NCBI GenBank assembly: GCA_000223315.2
Contig: AFUS01000005.1
Span: 372,001 to 436,000 of the forward strand
Reading direction: 5' to 3'
DNA from: Parvimonas sp. oral taxon 393 str. F0440
Lineage (GTDB): Bacteria > Bacillota > Clostridia > Tissierellales > Peptoniphilaceae
DNA: 64,000 nucleotides
Shown here piece by piece: positions 57,195 through 64,000 of the stretch; the stretch's first letter is position 1, and every line of letters starts with the position of its first letter. The position numbers and the translations under genes were made by a program. A model generated the notes under the pieces. The model was not told the origin of the DNA and searched no databases. It saw nothing but the letters and a program-made list of their open reading frames with translations.

Positions 57195-57762
57195 GTTCAT
57201 CTCCTATATTTTCATAATCATATTTTTTTCTAAGTTCTCTTTCTCTAAGTCTTTTTTCTTTTCTTTCTCTTATTTTTCTTTTTTGGTCAAAAGAATAAAT
57301 ATCGTTAAGATTTATTAAAGTATTTAGAATAAATATGATAATAGTAATTACAGAAAGCCACTTATTTCCACCTATAATTTTGAAAATAAGTGCTAAAAAT
57401 ATTATAATTCCAATTCTAAAATTAACTTTTCTTCCTAATAATATTGGCTCTAAAACCAATCTTACACTCAATATTGTAAGATATAATATTGCTAAATTAG
57501 ATGAAATTACTTCTTCATGTTTAACCAGATTAATTAAAATCTGATAAGATAGATAAAGTCCATTTCCTATTATTGGAACAGCTTCTAAAACCCCCATAAT
57601 TAATCCGGCTTTAAATTTTCCCGGATAATTCATAAGGTAAACAGCAACTAATGAAGTAAGTAATGCCAATAAAATCAGTATCCCTTGAACTTGTAAATAA
57701 TCTTTAAAAGTTTTTTTGCCTTTTCTTAACATAGCTTTTATATAGTTTAGATACATCTTCAT
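57184..57762 (-). CDS. Half-size AI-2E-family-like membrane protein
   Basis: This 192-residue protein has four to five membrane segments and a charged C-terminal tail (KRKIRERKEKRLRERELRKK). LEAVPIIGNGLYLSYQILINL and RLVLEPILLGRKVNFRIG resemble the C-terminal half of AI-2E (YtvI/PerM) family transporters, which are normally about 350 residues. The N-terminal half is absent and I see no frameshift to explain it. Function unknown. It overlaps moeA and follows pgi. Confidence 0.65.
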   Translation of the reverse strand: MKMYLNYIKAMLRKGKKTFKDYLQVQGILILLALLTSLVAVYLMNYPGKFKAGLIMGVLEAVPIIGNGLYLSYQILINLVKHEEVISSNLAILYLTILSVRLVLEPILLGRKVNFRIGIIIFLALIFKIIGGNKWLSVITIIIFILNTLINLNDIYSFDQKRKIRERKEKRLRERELRKKYDYENIGDEHDN

Positions 57763-57769
57763 TCCTCCT

Positions 57770-59035
57770 TTACATTTTTTCTAATAATTGATACATATTT
57801 TTTTTATAATTATCAACTCCCGGCTGATCAAAAGGATTGACCTCCAACATATAAGCGGAAATTGCACAAGACATTTCAAAAAAGTAAATCAACTTTCCAA
57901 TATTATAAGCATCAAGTTTTGGAACTTTAATTCTAATCGTTGGAACATCTCCATCCGTATGTGCCTTTCTTGTCGCCGTAACAGCAACTTTATTTATATC
58001 ATTTAGTGATTTTTTTGCCAAATAATTTAATTTGTCAAAATCCTCTTCTGAAAAAGGAATAATAATATCATTTTTTAAGTTTTCAACCTCAATTATAGTT
58101 TCAAAGGTTATTTTATTTCCGTCTTGAATCATTTGCCCGAAAGAATGTAAATCTCTTGTGAAAATAGCACTTTCTACATAAAGTCCTTTTCCATTTTTCC
58201 CCTCACTCTCCGCAAATAATTGTTTCCACCATTCTTGAAGATAGGAAAGTTTAAATTCATGAGCGACTAAATATTCTATTTCCTTTTTTTCATATCTAAA
58301 CATTACATTTCTGATAATTGCATATTTTAAAGAAATATTATCCAAGCTTTTTTTAGTATATTCTTCTAAACCGTCATTTGCTCCAAGTAAAATTGCATCA
58401 GTATCAATACCTGCACACATAATCGGAAATAGTCCAACTGCTGTTAAAACCGAAAATCTTCCACCTATATCATTAGGAACGCAAAAAGTTTCATAACCAA
58501 CTTTATCACTAAATTCTTTTAACAATCCACACTCTGCATCAGTTGTAACAATAATTCTATCTTTTGCATCTTTTCCATATTTTTCTTCACATAATTCTTT
58601 TAAAACCCTAAAAGCAATAGCTGTTTCAAATGTACTTCCTGATTTTGAAATCACATTTATATAAAAATCTTTATCTTTTATATATTCTACTAATTCATTC
58701 AAGTAATCTCCACTTAGATTATTTCCGGCAAATATGATATCTAATCCTTCTTGCTTGAAATAAGGCTTTAATGCCTTTATAATAGCTTTGGAACCGAGAA
58801 AACTACCTCCTACTCCAATAACGATAAGAACTTCTGATTTTTTAACTTTTTCAGAAAGTTTTTTCATTCTTGAGTATTCTTCTCTATCATAAACTTCCGG
58901 ATGAGTTACCCAACCTAAAAATTTATTACCTAATCCATTTTTATTTAAAATATAATCTAATGCCTTAAAAGCCTCTTTTTCATAATTATTAAAGCTTAAA
59001 TCCTCTGAAAAATCCAGCTCAAAATTATCTGTCAT
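57770..59035 (-). CDS. pgi: Glucose-6-phosphate isomerase
   Basis: This 421-residue isomerase has GVGGSFLGSKA (about residue 75), the phosphate loop SKSGSTFETAIAFR (about 130), the catalytic Glu in QLFAESEGKNGKG (about 275) and the C-terminal FDQPGVDNYKK with the active Lys. It interconverts glucose-6-P and fructose-6-P in glycolysis. It starts in the last base of the phosphatase gene. Length is slightly short but the frame is intact. Confidence 0.95.
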   Translation of the reverse strand: MTDNFELDFSEDLSFNNYEKEAFKALDYILNKNGLGNKFLGWVTHPEVYDREEYSRMKKLSEKVKKSEVLIVIGVGGSFLGSKAIIKALKPYFKQEGLDIIFAGNNLSGDYLNELVEYIKDKDFYINVISKSGSTFETAIAFRVLKELCEEKYGKDAKDRIIVTTDAECGLLKEFSDKVGYETFCVPNDIGGRFSVLTAVGLFPIMCAGIDTDAILLGANDGLEEYTKKSLDNISLKYAIIRNVMFRYEKKEIEYLVAHEFKLSYLQEWWKQLFAESEGKNGKGLYVESAIFTRDLHSFGQMIQDGNKITFETIIEVENLKNDIIIPFSEEDFDKLNYLAKKSLNDINKVAVTATRKAHTDGDVPTIRIKVPKLDAYNIGKLIYFFEMSCAISAYMLEVNPFDQPGVDNYKKNMYQLLEKM

Positions 59036-60150
59036 TATAAAACCCTCATACTTAATAATGCAATATCATCTTCTTGAATTCCACATCTAAATTCAGAAAC
59101 ATCTTTAACCAGTTTATCTAAGAGCTCTTCATCAGATAATGAATTTTTATATTTATTTACTACATTAAAAAATCTTTCTTCTCCATATTCTTCTCTATTT
59201 TTATTTTTTGTTTCAGTAAGTCCATCTGTATAAAATAAAACACAATCTCCATGACAGAGTTTTGCTTTCCCTACGGAGTATCTACTATCTTGAAATAACC
59301 AAGAGATAGGCAAACCGCTTAATTCTAATCTGACATTTTTATCCTTATTAAATAAAATCGGTATAGAATTGTGCCCTGCATTTGAATATTCAAACTCACA
59401 AGTTGCTTTATTGTAAATACCTAAAAAAATTGTAAAGTACATTTCTAAATTAAGTTTTGAAAATTCTTTTGATAAAGCTCTTATTATTTCTCTCGGATGT
59501 TCAATTTTTCTTCCATGAATTAACATTCTAACAGAAAATTTTATAAACATTGTTACCATACTTGCAGAAATACCATGTCCCATAACATCAGCAATATAAA
59601 CACATGTTTTATTATTTGGTAATTCAATAACATCAAAAAAATCTCCTGATAATTGATCTGATGATATATATTTATATTCCAAATTTAATCCTTCACTATG
59701 ACTTAATTTAGACAATAAGGTCTTTTGTATATCTGAAGCTGTCAACATATCATTTTTTATCATCTGTTGATATTTTATTAAATCTTTTTGAAGTCTATTT
59801 CCCTCTGTAATATCTCGAAAGACTTCAATACAACCCCAATATTCATTTTTGTCATCAAAAATCGGACTACTCTTTACCAAAAAATCTCTTTCTCCAACTG
59901 ACAACAATTCAGTTTCAACATCTTCTTTATGTCCAATCGGAGCAACACATTTTAAAGAAGAAAAATTTTTGTCATTTTTATGTATATCCTCATCAGAAAA
60001 CACACAAAACTTTCCCTCTTCATTTTCTAAAAATTTCTTCATACTGGAGTTGGTATAGACAATAAGTCCGGTTTTATCAAAAACTCTGACTAAATCTTCC
60101 ATAAAATCTACCAGTTCAAAATTACAATGTGTAAATTTATCCATATACAT
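59035..60150 (-). CDS. PAS domain PP2C-type (SpoIIE/RsbU-like) phosphatase
   Basis: This 371-residue protein has an N-terminal PAS domain (about residues 12-115, ending IEVFRDITEGNRLQKDL), a short coiled segment and a SpoIIE-type phosphatase domain (SGDFFDVIELP, YIADVMGHGISASMVTM, EYSNAGHNSIP, FYTDGLTE, EDDIALLSMRVL). The metal-binding Asp residues are present. Such proteins usually dephosphorylate an anti-sigma antagonist in response to a signal; no partner kinase or antagonist is nearby. Cytosolic. Confidence 0.9.
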   Translation of the reverse strand: MYMDKFTHCNFELVDFMEDLVRVFDKTGLIVYTNSSMKKFLENEEGKFCVFSDEDIHKNDKNFSSLKCVAPIGHKEDVETELLSVGERDFLVKSSPIFDDKNEYWGCIEVFRDITEGNRLQKDLIKYQQMIKNDMLTASDIQKTLLSKLSHSEGLNLEYKYISSDQLSGDFFDVIELPNNKTCVYIADVMGHGISASMVTMFIKFSVRMLIHGRKIEHPREIIRALSKEFSKLNLEMYFTIFLGIYNKATCEFEYSNAGHNSIPILFNKDKNVRLELSGLPISWLFQDSRYSVGKAKLCHGDCVLFYTDGLTETKNKNREEYGEERFFNVVNKYKNSLSDEELLDKLVKDVSEFRCGIQEDDIALLSMRVL

Positions 60151-60164
60151 ACTGTTTTCTCCTG

Positions 60165-61298
60165 TTATTTTGGTTTAGGACCGTAAAATTGATAGAAATC
60201 AACTTTAATTCTTCCATTAAATAACTTTCTCTTTCTATCAGCTTTCCTTCCATATAGTCTTTCAAAATTTTCCATACTTGTTATCAAATATACAGACCAA
60301 GTATCTAATTCTTTAAACTTTTTCCCAAAATCTCTATAAAGCCTTTCAACTTCTTCAATATCCCCCATACGTTCACCATAAGGCGGATTTGTAACTACAA
60401 CACCATATTCATTATATAAATCAACATCTCTCATATCTTTTATAAAGAATGAAATCTCATCCTCTACACCTAAAATATCGGCATTATCTCTAGCTCTTAA
60501 AATCGAACGTCTATCTATATCTGACCCTAAAATTTTTAATTCTCTATCATAATCAATTAATGCTCTTGCTCTATTCTTTTCATTTTTTAAAGCATCTTTA
60601 TCCAACAAATTCCAATTTTCAAAAGCAAAATTTCTCATAATTCCGGGAGCAATATTTCTGCCTATCATATATGCTTCAATGCAAAGAGTTCCGCTCCCAC
60701 AAAAAGGATCATAAAAAACTCTGCTCGGATCCCAAAAAGATAGACTAATCATAGCACTCGCCAAAGTTTCCTTAAGCGGAGCATCTCCTGCTCTTTTTCT
60801 ATATCCTCTTTTATGTAAAGCCTCTCCTGAAGTATCAACAGTAACTGTTGCAATATCCTTTAAAATGGACACTTCTATGTAATACAAAGCATCTGAAGTT
60901 TCATCAAACCACTCAACTCCATAAACATTTTTAAGTCTGTCAACAATTGATCTCTTTGTAATCTTTTGGATATCGGACAAACTGAAAAGTTTGGACTTTA
61001 CACTATTTGCATTTACAGGAAATTTGTCATTTACTGAAATTAATTCTTCCCATTTTATCTTCTTAATTCCTTGATATAAATCTTCAAAACTTAAAACTTT
61101 AAATTCATCCATTTTAAGTAAAATTCTCTCTGCACATCTAACCCATAAATTAACTTTTGCTATATCATTTACATCTGCTAAAAACTCTACTTTCCCATCA
61201 GAAACCTTTATATCATCAAAACCAAGTTTTATTATCTCTCTTTTAACAATAGCTTCCAAGCCAAAAGCACAAGTAGCAATTAAAGTTATTTTTTTCAT
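60165..61298 (-). CDS. THUMP-domain class I RNA methyltransferase (RlmL N-domain/YpsC type)
   Basis: This 377-residue protein has an N-terminal ferredoxin-like and THUMP region (about residues 1-160) and a methyltransferase domain with DPFCGSGTLCIEAYMIGR and the catalytic VVTNPPYGERMGD motif, as in N2-guanosine methylases. It most resembles YpsC/RlmL-type enzymes that modify 23S rRNA; the exact base is not certain. The frame is intact. Confidence 0.9.
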   Translation of the reverse strand: MKKITLIATCAFGLEAIVKREIIKLGFDDIKVSDGKVEFLADVNDIAKVNLWVRCAERILLKMDEFKVLSFEDLYQGIKKIKWEELISVNDKFPVNANSVKSKLFSLSDIQKITKRSIVDRLKNVYGVEWFDETSDALYYIEVSILKDIATVTVDTSGEALHKRGYRKRAGDAPLKETLASAMISLSFWDPSRVFYDPFCGSGTLCIEAYMIGRNIAPGIMRNFAFENWNLLDKDALKNEKNRARALIDYDRELKILGSDIDRRSILRARDNADILGVEDEISFFIKDMRDVDLYNEYGVVVTNPPYGERMGDIEEVERLYRDFGKKFKELDTWSVYLITSMENFERLYGRKADRKRKLFNGRIKVDFYQFYGPKPK

Positions 61299-61420
61299 TA
61301 TATCTCCATTTATATAAAAATCTACTATGATAAAAACTCATCCATCATTGATATAATTATACCAAATTTGCATAAAAAAACAAAATAAATTGAAACTTAT
61401 GGAATTTTTCTGAAATTTTT

Positions 61421-61428
61421 GTTATAAT
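61421..61428 (+). promoter_or_regulatory. Extended -10 promoter for the ECF S-component gene
   Basis: TTATAAT preceded by TG (61420-61421) forms an extended -10 without a clear -35. The leader is about 30 bases, too short for a riboswitch. Confidence 0.55.
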
Positions 61429-61465
61429 ATACACGACTTTATTATGAAAAACCAAGGAGGAATTT

Positions 61466-62020
61466 ATGAAAAATATTTCAACAAAATCTATAACAAAAAT
61501 TGGAATATTAAGTGCTATAGTAATTATTTTATCACTTTCTCCTATTGGATTTATTCCGTTGGGACCTGTTAGAATAACTACTGTTCATATACCGATAATT
61601 TTAATAGCCTTAATCGAAAAACCTACAGTATCTTTTTTTGTCGGACTAATTTTTGGATTATTTTCTTTTATTCAACATTTATCCGGAATAAGTCCACTAT
61701 CTTTTATGTTTATAAATCCTATGGTATCAGTGCTTCCAAGAGCATTAATAGGAGTAGGAACATATTATACATTTAACTTTATAAAAAAATATATCAAAAA
61801 TATATTTAATGTTGTATTTGCAAGTATGATAGGAACAATGATTAATACATTCGGTGTTCTTTCTATGGCTTATATATTTTGTGCAAATCAAATATATGAA
61901 GTTTTAAAAATTAATCCTGCAAAATTTTTAGTCGGAGTAGCTGTTTCAAACGGAATCCCGGAAATAATAGTATGTTCTGCGTTAGTTCCTATGATTTATA
62001 AAAGTTTACAAAAATTTTAA
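61466..62020 (+). CDS. ECF transporter substrate-binding (S) component
   Basis: This 184-residue protein has six membrane segments and the S-component pattern GILSAIVIILSLSPIGFIPLGPVRITTVHIP, with FVGLIFGLFSF after it. The family captures vitamins or metals for a shared ECF ATPase module. The ligand is not evident; a pantothenate-type subfamily is possible. No ATPase genes are beside it, as usual for group II S components. AGGAGG precedes the ATG. Confidence 0.87.
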   Translation: MKNISTKSITKIGILSAIVIILSLSPIGFIPLGPVRITTVHIPIILIALIEKPTVSFFVGLIFGLFSFIQHLSGISPLSFMFINPMVSVLPRALIGVGTYYTFNFIKKYIKNIFNVVFASMIGTMINTFGVLSMAYIFCANQIYEVLKINPAKFLVGVAVSNGIPEIIVCSALVPMIYKSLQKF

Positions 62021-62114
62021 AATTTTAAATTTTTAAAAAATGAGTGGTTTCATAATCACTCATTTTTATATACAAAAAAGAACCTTGAAAAATCAAAGTT
62101 CTAAAAATTCTTTA

Positions 62115-62354
62115 TTAGCTTGCCTTTAAACTTACTTGTGATGTCAAAACATCAAAATAGGAATAAGAACAAGTTCTGGTTTTATGTTCTTCAGTTTCAA
62201 TCTCAACAGTAAAAAATGATGTAAATACATCTCCAATTACTCCCTTAATCTCAACATATTCTTCTTTACTTCTTCTAATAGTAATCAATACTTTTCTTCC
62301 AATGTTGTTGCTCAAAACTCTTTTAATCATAACTAATTTTTCTTTTGTATTCAT
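62115..62354 (-). CDS. veg: Veg family protein
   Basis: This 79-residue protein matches Veg: MIKRVLSNNIGRKVLITIRR, then RTCSYSYFDVLTSQVSL. Veg is small, conserved in Firmicutes and linked to biofilm and germination in Bacillus; its biochemistry is unclear. The promoter at 62375-62403 supports the ATG at 62354 over an upstream TTG-type start. Confidence 0.9.
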   Translation of the reverse strand: MNTKEKLVMIKRVLSNNIGRKVLITIRRSKEEYVEIKGVIGDVFTSFFTVEIETEEHKTRTCSYSYFDVLTSQVSLKAS

Positions 62355-62374
62355 AACAGCACCGCCTTTTGTAT

Positions 62375-62403
62375 ATTTTAACATAAAAAAGAAATAAAGT
62401 CAA
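62375..62403 (-). promoter_or_regulatory. Sigma-A promoter for veg
   Basis: TTGACT (62403-62398) and TAAAAT (62380-62375) are 17 bases apart, with TG one base before the -10 box. Confidence 0.85.
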
Positions 62404-62423
62404 ATTACTAAATTTTGACAAAA

Positions 62424-62463
62424 AACAAAAAACTGCATATATCTTATAAAAAATATATGCAGT
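62424..62463 (-). terminator. Terminator downstream of holB and the small membrane gene
   Basis: ACTGCATATAT pairs with ATATATGCAGT around ten bases, followed by six T on the minus strand. Confidence 0.88.
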
Positions 62464-62482
62464 CAAACATATCAATTTAAAT

Positions 62483-62610
62483 TTATTTGTTTTTTTCTTA
62501 AGATATATTATAACCATAATCGCTATTAAACTTAAAAGTCCCACGATTAAAAATAAATTTTTACTGCTATCAACATTCATCAATGGAATAAAATTATTAA
62601 ATTTTCCCAT
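62483..62610 (-). CDS. Possible small single-pass membrane protein
   Basis: An ATG at 62610, five bases after GGAGG, reads MGKFNNFIPLMNVDSSKNLF and one strong membrane segment (LIVGLLSLIAIMVIIYLKKK). As read, the frame runs on through the terminator hairpin to 62323, which is unlikely. If one A is missing from the run after AAG (62491-62497), it stops at 62483 as a 42-residue protein just before the terminator. I do not recognise it. It starts 13 bases after holB. Confidence 0.5.
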
Positions 62611-62622
62611 AAGAACCTCCAT

Positions 62623-63429
62623 CTATCTTAAAATTGCTATAAATATTTTTTCAACTGACAATTGAAAATTCACATTATTATACAAATTTTCTCTAACAAT
62701 CTCTATAGTTTCTAAAATTTTTACCACTTTATTTTTATCAAAATTAACATTATTCTTAAATATTTTCAAAATATTTTTATCTGAAATGTCTTTTCCGGTC
62801 TCTAAAAAAATGTAAAATTCTTTAAAGAAATTATACAATAGTGGTATGAAATCTCTATCTTCTTTCAAGCTAAGTAAATATTCCTTATTTTTAGAATCAT
62901 AAATAGCTAAAAATTCACCTTTAAGTGAGAGAGATAAAATTTCTAATAATTTACCATAATCTGAATAATCGAAATTTTCAGAAGAATTCGCCTCCGAAAT
63001 GAATATACATCTACTCCTTATAGTTGATAATAATTTATATCTTGAATCAACTAAAATACAGATTATAACATAGTCAAAAGACTCTTCAAGAGTTTTCAAT
63101 AGAGCATTGGATGATTCAGCTCTTAAAAACTGACCGCCTTTTATGATGACCAATTTATATTTTGACTCTAAAGGCCTTTTTTGAACGTATTTAATCATAT
63201 TTCTAATTGAATCGATAGAAATGAAATTTCTTTCACTTTCAACTATCATCAAATCAGGATGTGTTTGTTCTTCAATTTCTCTGGAAATTTTAAAATCTTC
63301 TTCCGGATTTAAAACCTTTAAAGTTAATTCTTTAGAAACCTTATCTAAAAAAGTCTCACTTCCCTCAACAATATAGTTTTGAGAAAAATCATAAATATCA
63401 ATCTTTTCCTTGAAAAGAGTATAATTCAT
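62623..63429 (-). CDS. holB: DNA polymerase III delta' subunit (HolB)
   Basis: This 268-residue clamp-loader protein has YIVEGSE in place of a full P-loop, then QKRPLESKYKLVIIKGGQFL, the signature SSNALLKTLEES and the sensor IRSRC. It is shorter and more diverged than B. subtilis HolB (329). It helps load the sliding clamp. Location directly after darA genes matches the darA-holB order in Firmicutes. Confidence 0.87.
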   Translation of the reverse strand: MNYTLFKEKIDIYDFSQNYIVEGSETFLDKVSKELTLKVLNPEEDFKISREIEEQTHPDLMIVESERNFISIDSIRNMIKYVQKRPLESKYKLVIIKGGQFLRAESSNALLKTLEESFDYVIICILVDSRYKLLSTIRSRCIFISEANSSENFDYSDYGKLLEILSLSLKGEFLAIYDSKNKEYLLSLKEDRDFIPLLYNFFKEFYIFLETGKDISDKNILKIFKNNVNFDKNKVVKILETIEIVRENLYNNVNFQLSVEKIFIAILR

Positions 63430-63432
63430 AGA

Positions 63433-63705
63433 TTACATCCTTATTAATTGATTCATATTTAGAACAAACATTACAGTATTGGCAGTTTTATCATCAATTG
63501 TTTCTTTGTTTTTTGAAATATTTAAAATCATTTCTTTTACTCTATCTACTTTTTCATCTTCAATACCTATTAATATAGTAGTATTTCCTTTTCTGAAAAA
63601 TCCACCTGTTGAAGATAATTTTGTAGCTCTAACTTTATTTTCTGAAAGTTCAGTTAAAACATCTTGAACTATGTGGTCTTGTATAATTGCTATAATAAGT
63701 TTCAT
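63433..63705 (-). CDS. Diverged, shortened DarA (c-di-AMP receptor) paralogue
   Basis: This 90-residue PII-like protein keeps the N-terminal DarA features (MKLIIAIIQDHIVQDVLTEL, RATKLSSTGGFFRKGNTTIL, IGIEDEKVD) but lacks the segment of about 18 residues around YIPFPMEVLVGGA present in its neighbour, so the strand pair that closes the usual fold is cut. It lies between full DarA and holB with small gaps. It may bind a ligand differently or act as a partner for DarA. No frameshift is visible. Confidence 0.75.
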   Translation of the reverse strand: MKLIIAIIQDHIVQDVLTELSENKVRATKLSSTGGFFRKGNTTILIGIEDEKVDRVKEMILNISKNKETIDDKTANTVMFVLNMNQLIRM

Positions 63706-63713
63706 AAAATCAC

Positions 63714-64000
63714 CTACATTCTTACAAAATCTACAACATCTAGAACAAAAATAGTAGCTCCGCCTACTAAAACTTCCATTGGGAAAGGAATATAAGCATC
63801 ACCCGGCATTGTAACACTTAAAACAGATGTTGTAATTTCTCTTGATTTACAATTTTCTTCAATTACTTTCAAACATTCTTCTAACTTTTCTTCTTCAACC
63901 CCAATTAAAAGAGTTGAGTTTCCGGCTCTTAAAAATCCACCTGTTGAAGCAAGATTTGTCATTCTGAAACCTTTTTCAGTTAAATCTTCTTGTAGTGGGT
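63714..64000 (-). CDS. darA: c-di-AMP receptor DarA (PstA), N-terminus cut by window edge
   Basis: The visible 95 residues read LQEDLTEKGFRMTNLASTGG, FLRAGNSTLLIGVEEEKLE, then DAYIPFPMEVLVGGATIFVLDV, the full DarA pattern for binding cyclic di-AMP as a trimer. The frame continues past the window end, so the start lies beyond 64000 (about 13-15 residues missing). The internal ATG at 63962 is not the start. DarA senses c-di-AMP, which also controls KtrAB-type potassium uptake. Confidence 0.88.
   Translation of the reverse strand, partial: PLQEDLTEKGFRMTNLASTGGFLRAGNSTLLIGVEEEKLEECLKVIEENCKSREITTSVLSVTMPGDAYIPFPMEVLVGGATIFVLDVVDFVRM

Noticed and set aside
62323-62482. Continuation of the small membrane frame through the terminator
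   Set aside because: The sequence covers a clear terminator and the veg promoter and start, so it is not expected to be coding.

Overview
The window looks like chromosomal DNA of a low-GC, strictly anaerobic Firmicute of the Peptoniphilaceae, most likely Parvimonas or a close relative. The reasons are very AT-rich sequence, A+T-rich third codon positions, T-box control of aminoacyl-tRNA synthetases, class III (oxygen-sensitive) ribonucleotide reductase, a Prp-processed L27 leader peptide, and a gene set for a D-aspartate peptidoglycan cross-bridge, which fits the Lys-D-Asp murein reported for Parvimonas micra. The taxon is an inference. Most genes lie on the minus strand. No phage, insertion sequence or CRISPR array is visible.

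Layout. 1-9 kb: plsY (cut by the window edge), der, the rplU-prp-rpmA ribosomal operon with its L21-type leader, a class A penicillin-binding protein behind a series of hairpins, then mnmA, a DegV protein and glmM. 9-21 kb: an MFS transporter joined to an arsenite methyltransferase that reads through an in-frame TGA, a DUF1858 redox protein, pepD, a glutaredoxin-like protein, glyS with a T-box, a large cell-wall-binding L,D-transpeptidase, a YitT protein, an unknown gene and pepC. 21-31 kb: a SpoU methyltransferase, the KtrAB potassium system, infC-rpmI-rplT with a leader attenuator, a TDT transporter, a DUF169 protein, tex and lpdA. 31-35 kb: five tandem CPBP membrane-protease paralogues. 35-47 kb: yaaA, a CDF transporter, nrdD-nrdG under NrdR boxes, DUF454, an ABC exporter pair, proS with a T-box and dps. 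47-55 kb: an envelope block (oatA, racD, D-aspartate ligase, asnB, murE) and a tRNA cluster (Lys, Phe, Gly, Cys) containing tandem copies of a tRNA-Phe stub. 55-64 kb: mobB, moeA, a half-size AI-2E-like protein, pgi, a PAS-PP2C phosphatase, an RNA methyltransferase, an ECF S component, veg, a small membrane protein, holB and two c-di-AMP receptor (DarA) genes, the last cut by the window edge.

Two points matter most. First, the methyltransferase at 10472-11236 has TGA where ArsM proteins carry an arsenic-binding cysteine, and the bases just downstream form a hairpin fitting the bacterial SECIS rules, so it is probably a selenocysteine-containing ArsM with a co-transcribed MFS transporter. Second, about 20 genes, many of them essential, are broken by missing bases in A/T runs. 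I found only missing bases and no extra ones, which points to sequencing or polishing error rather than decay. Coordinates below give the rejoined genes.
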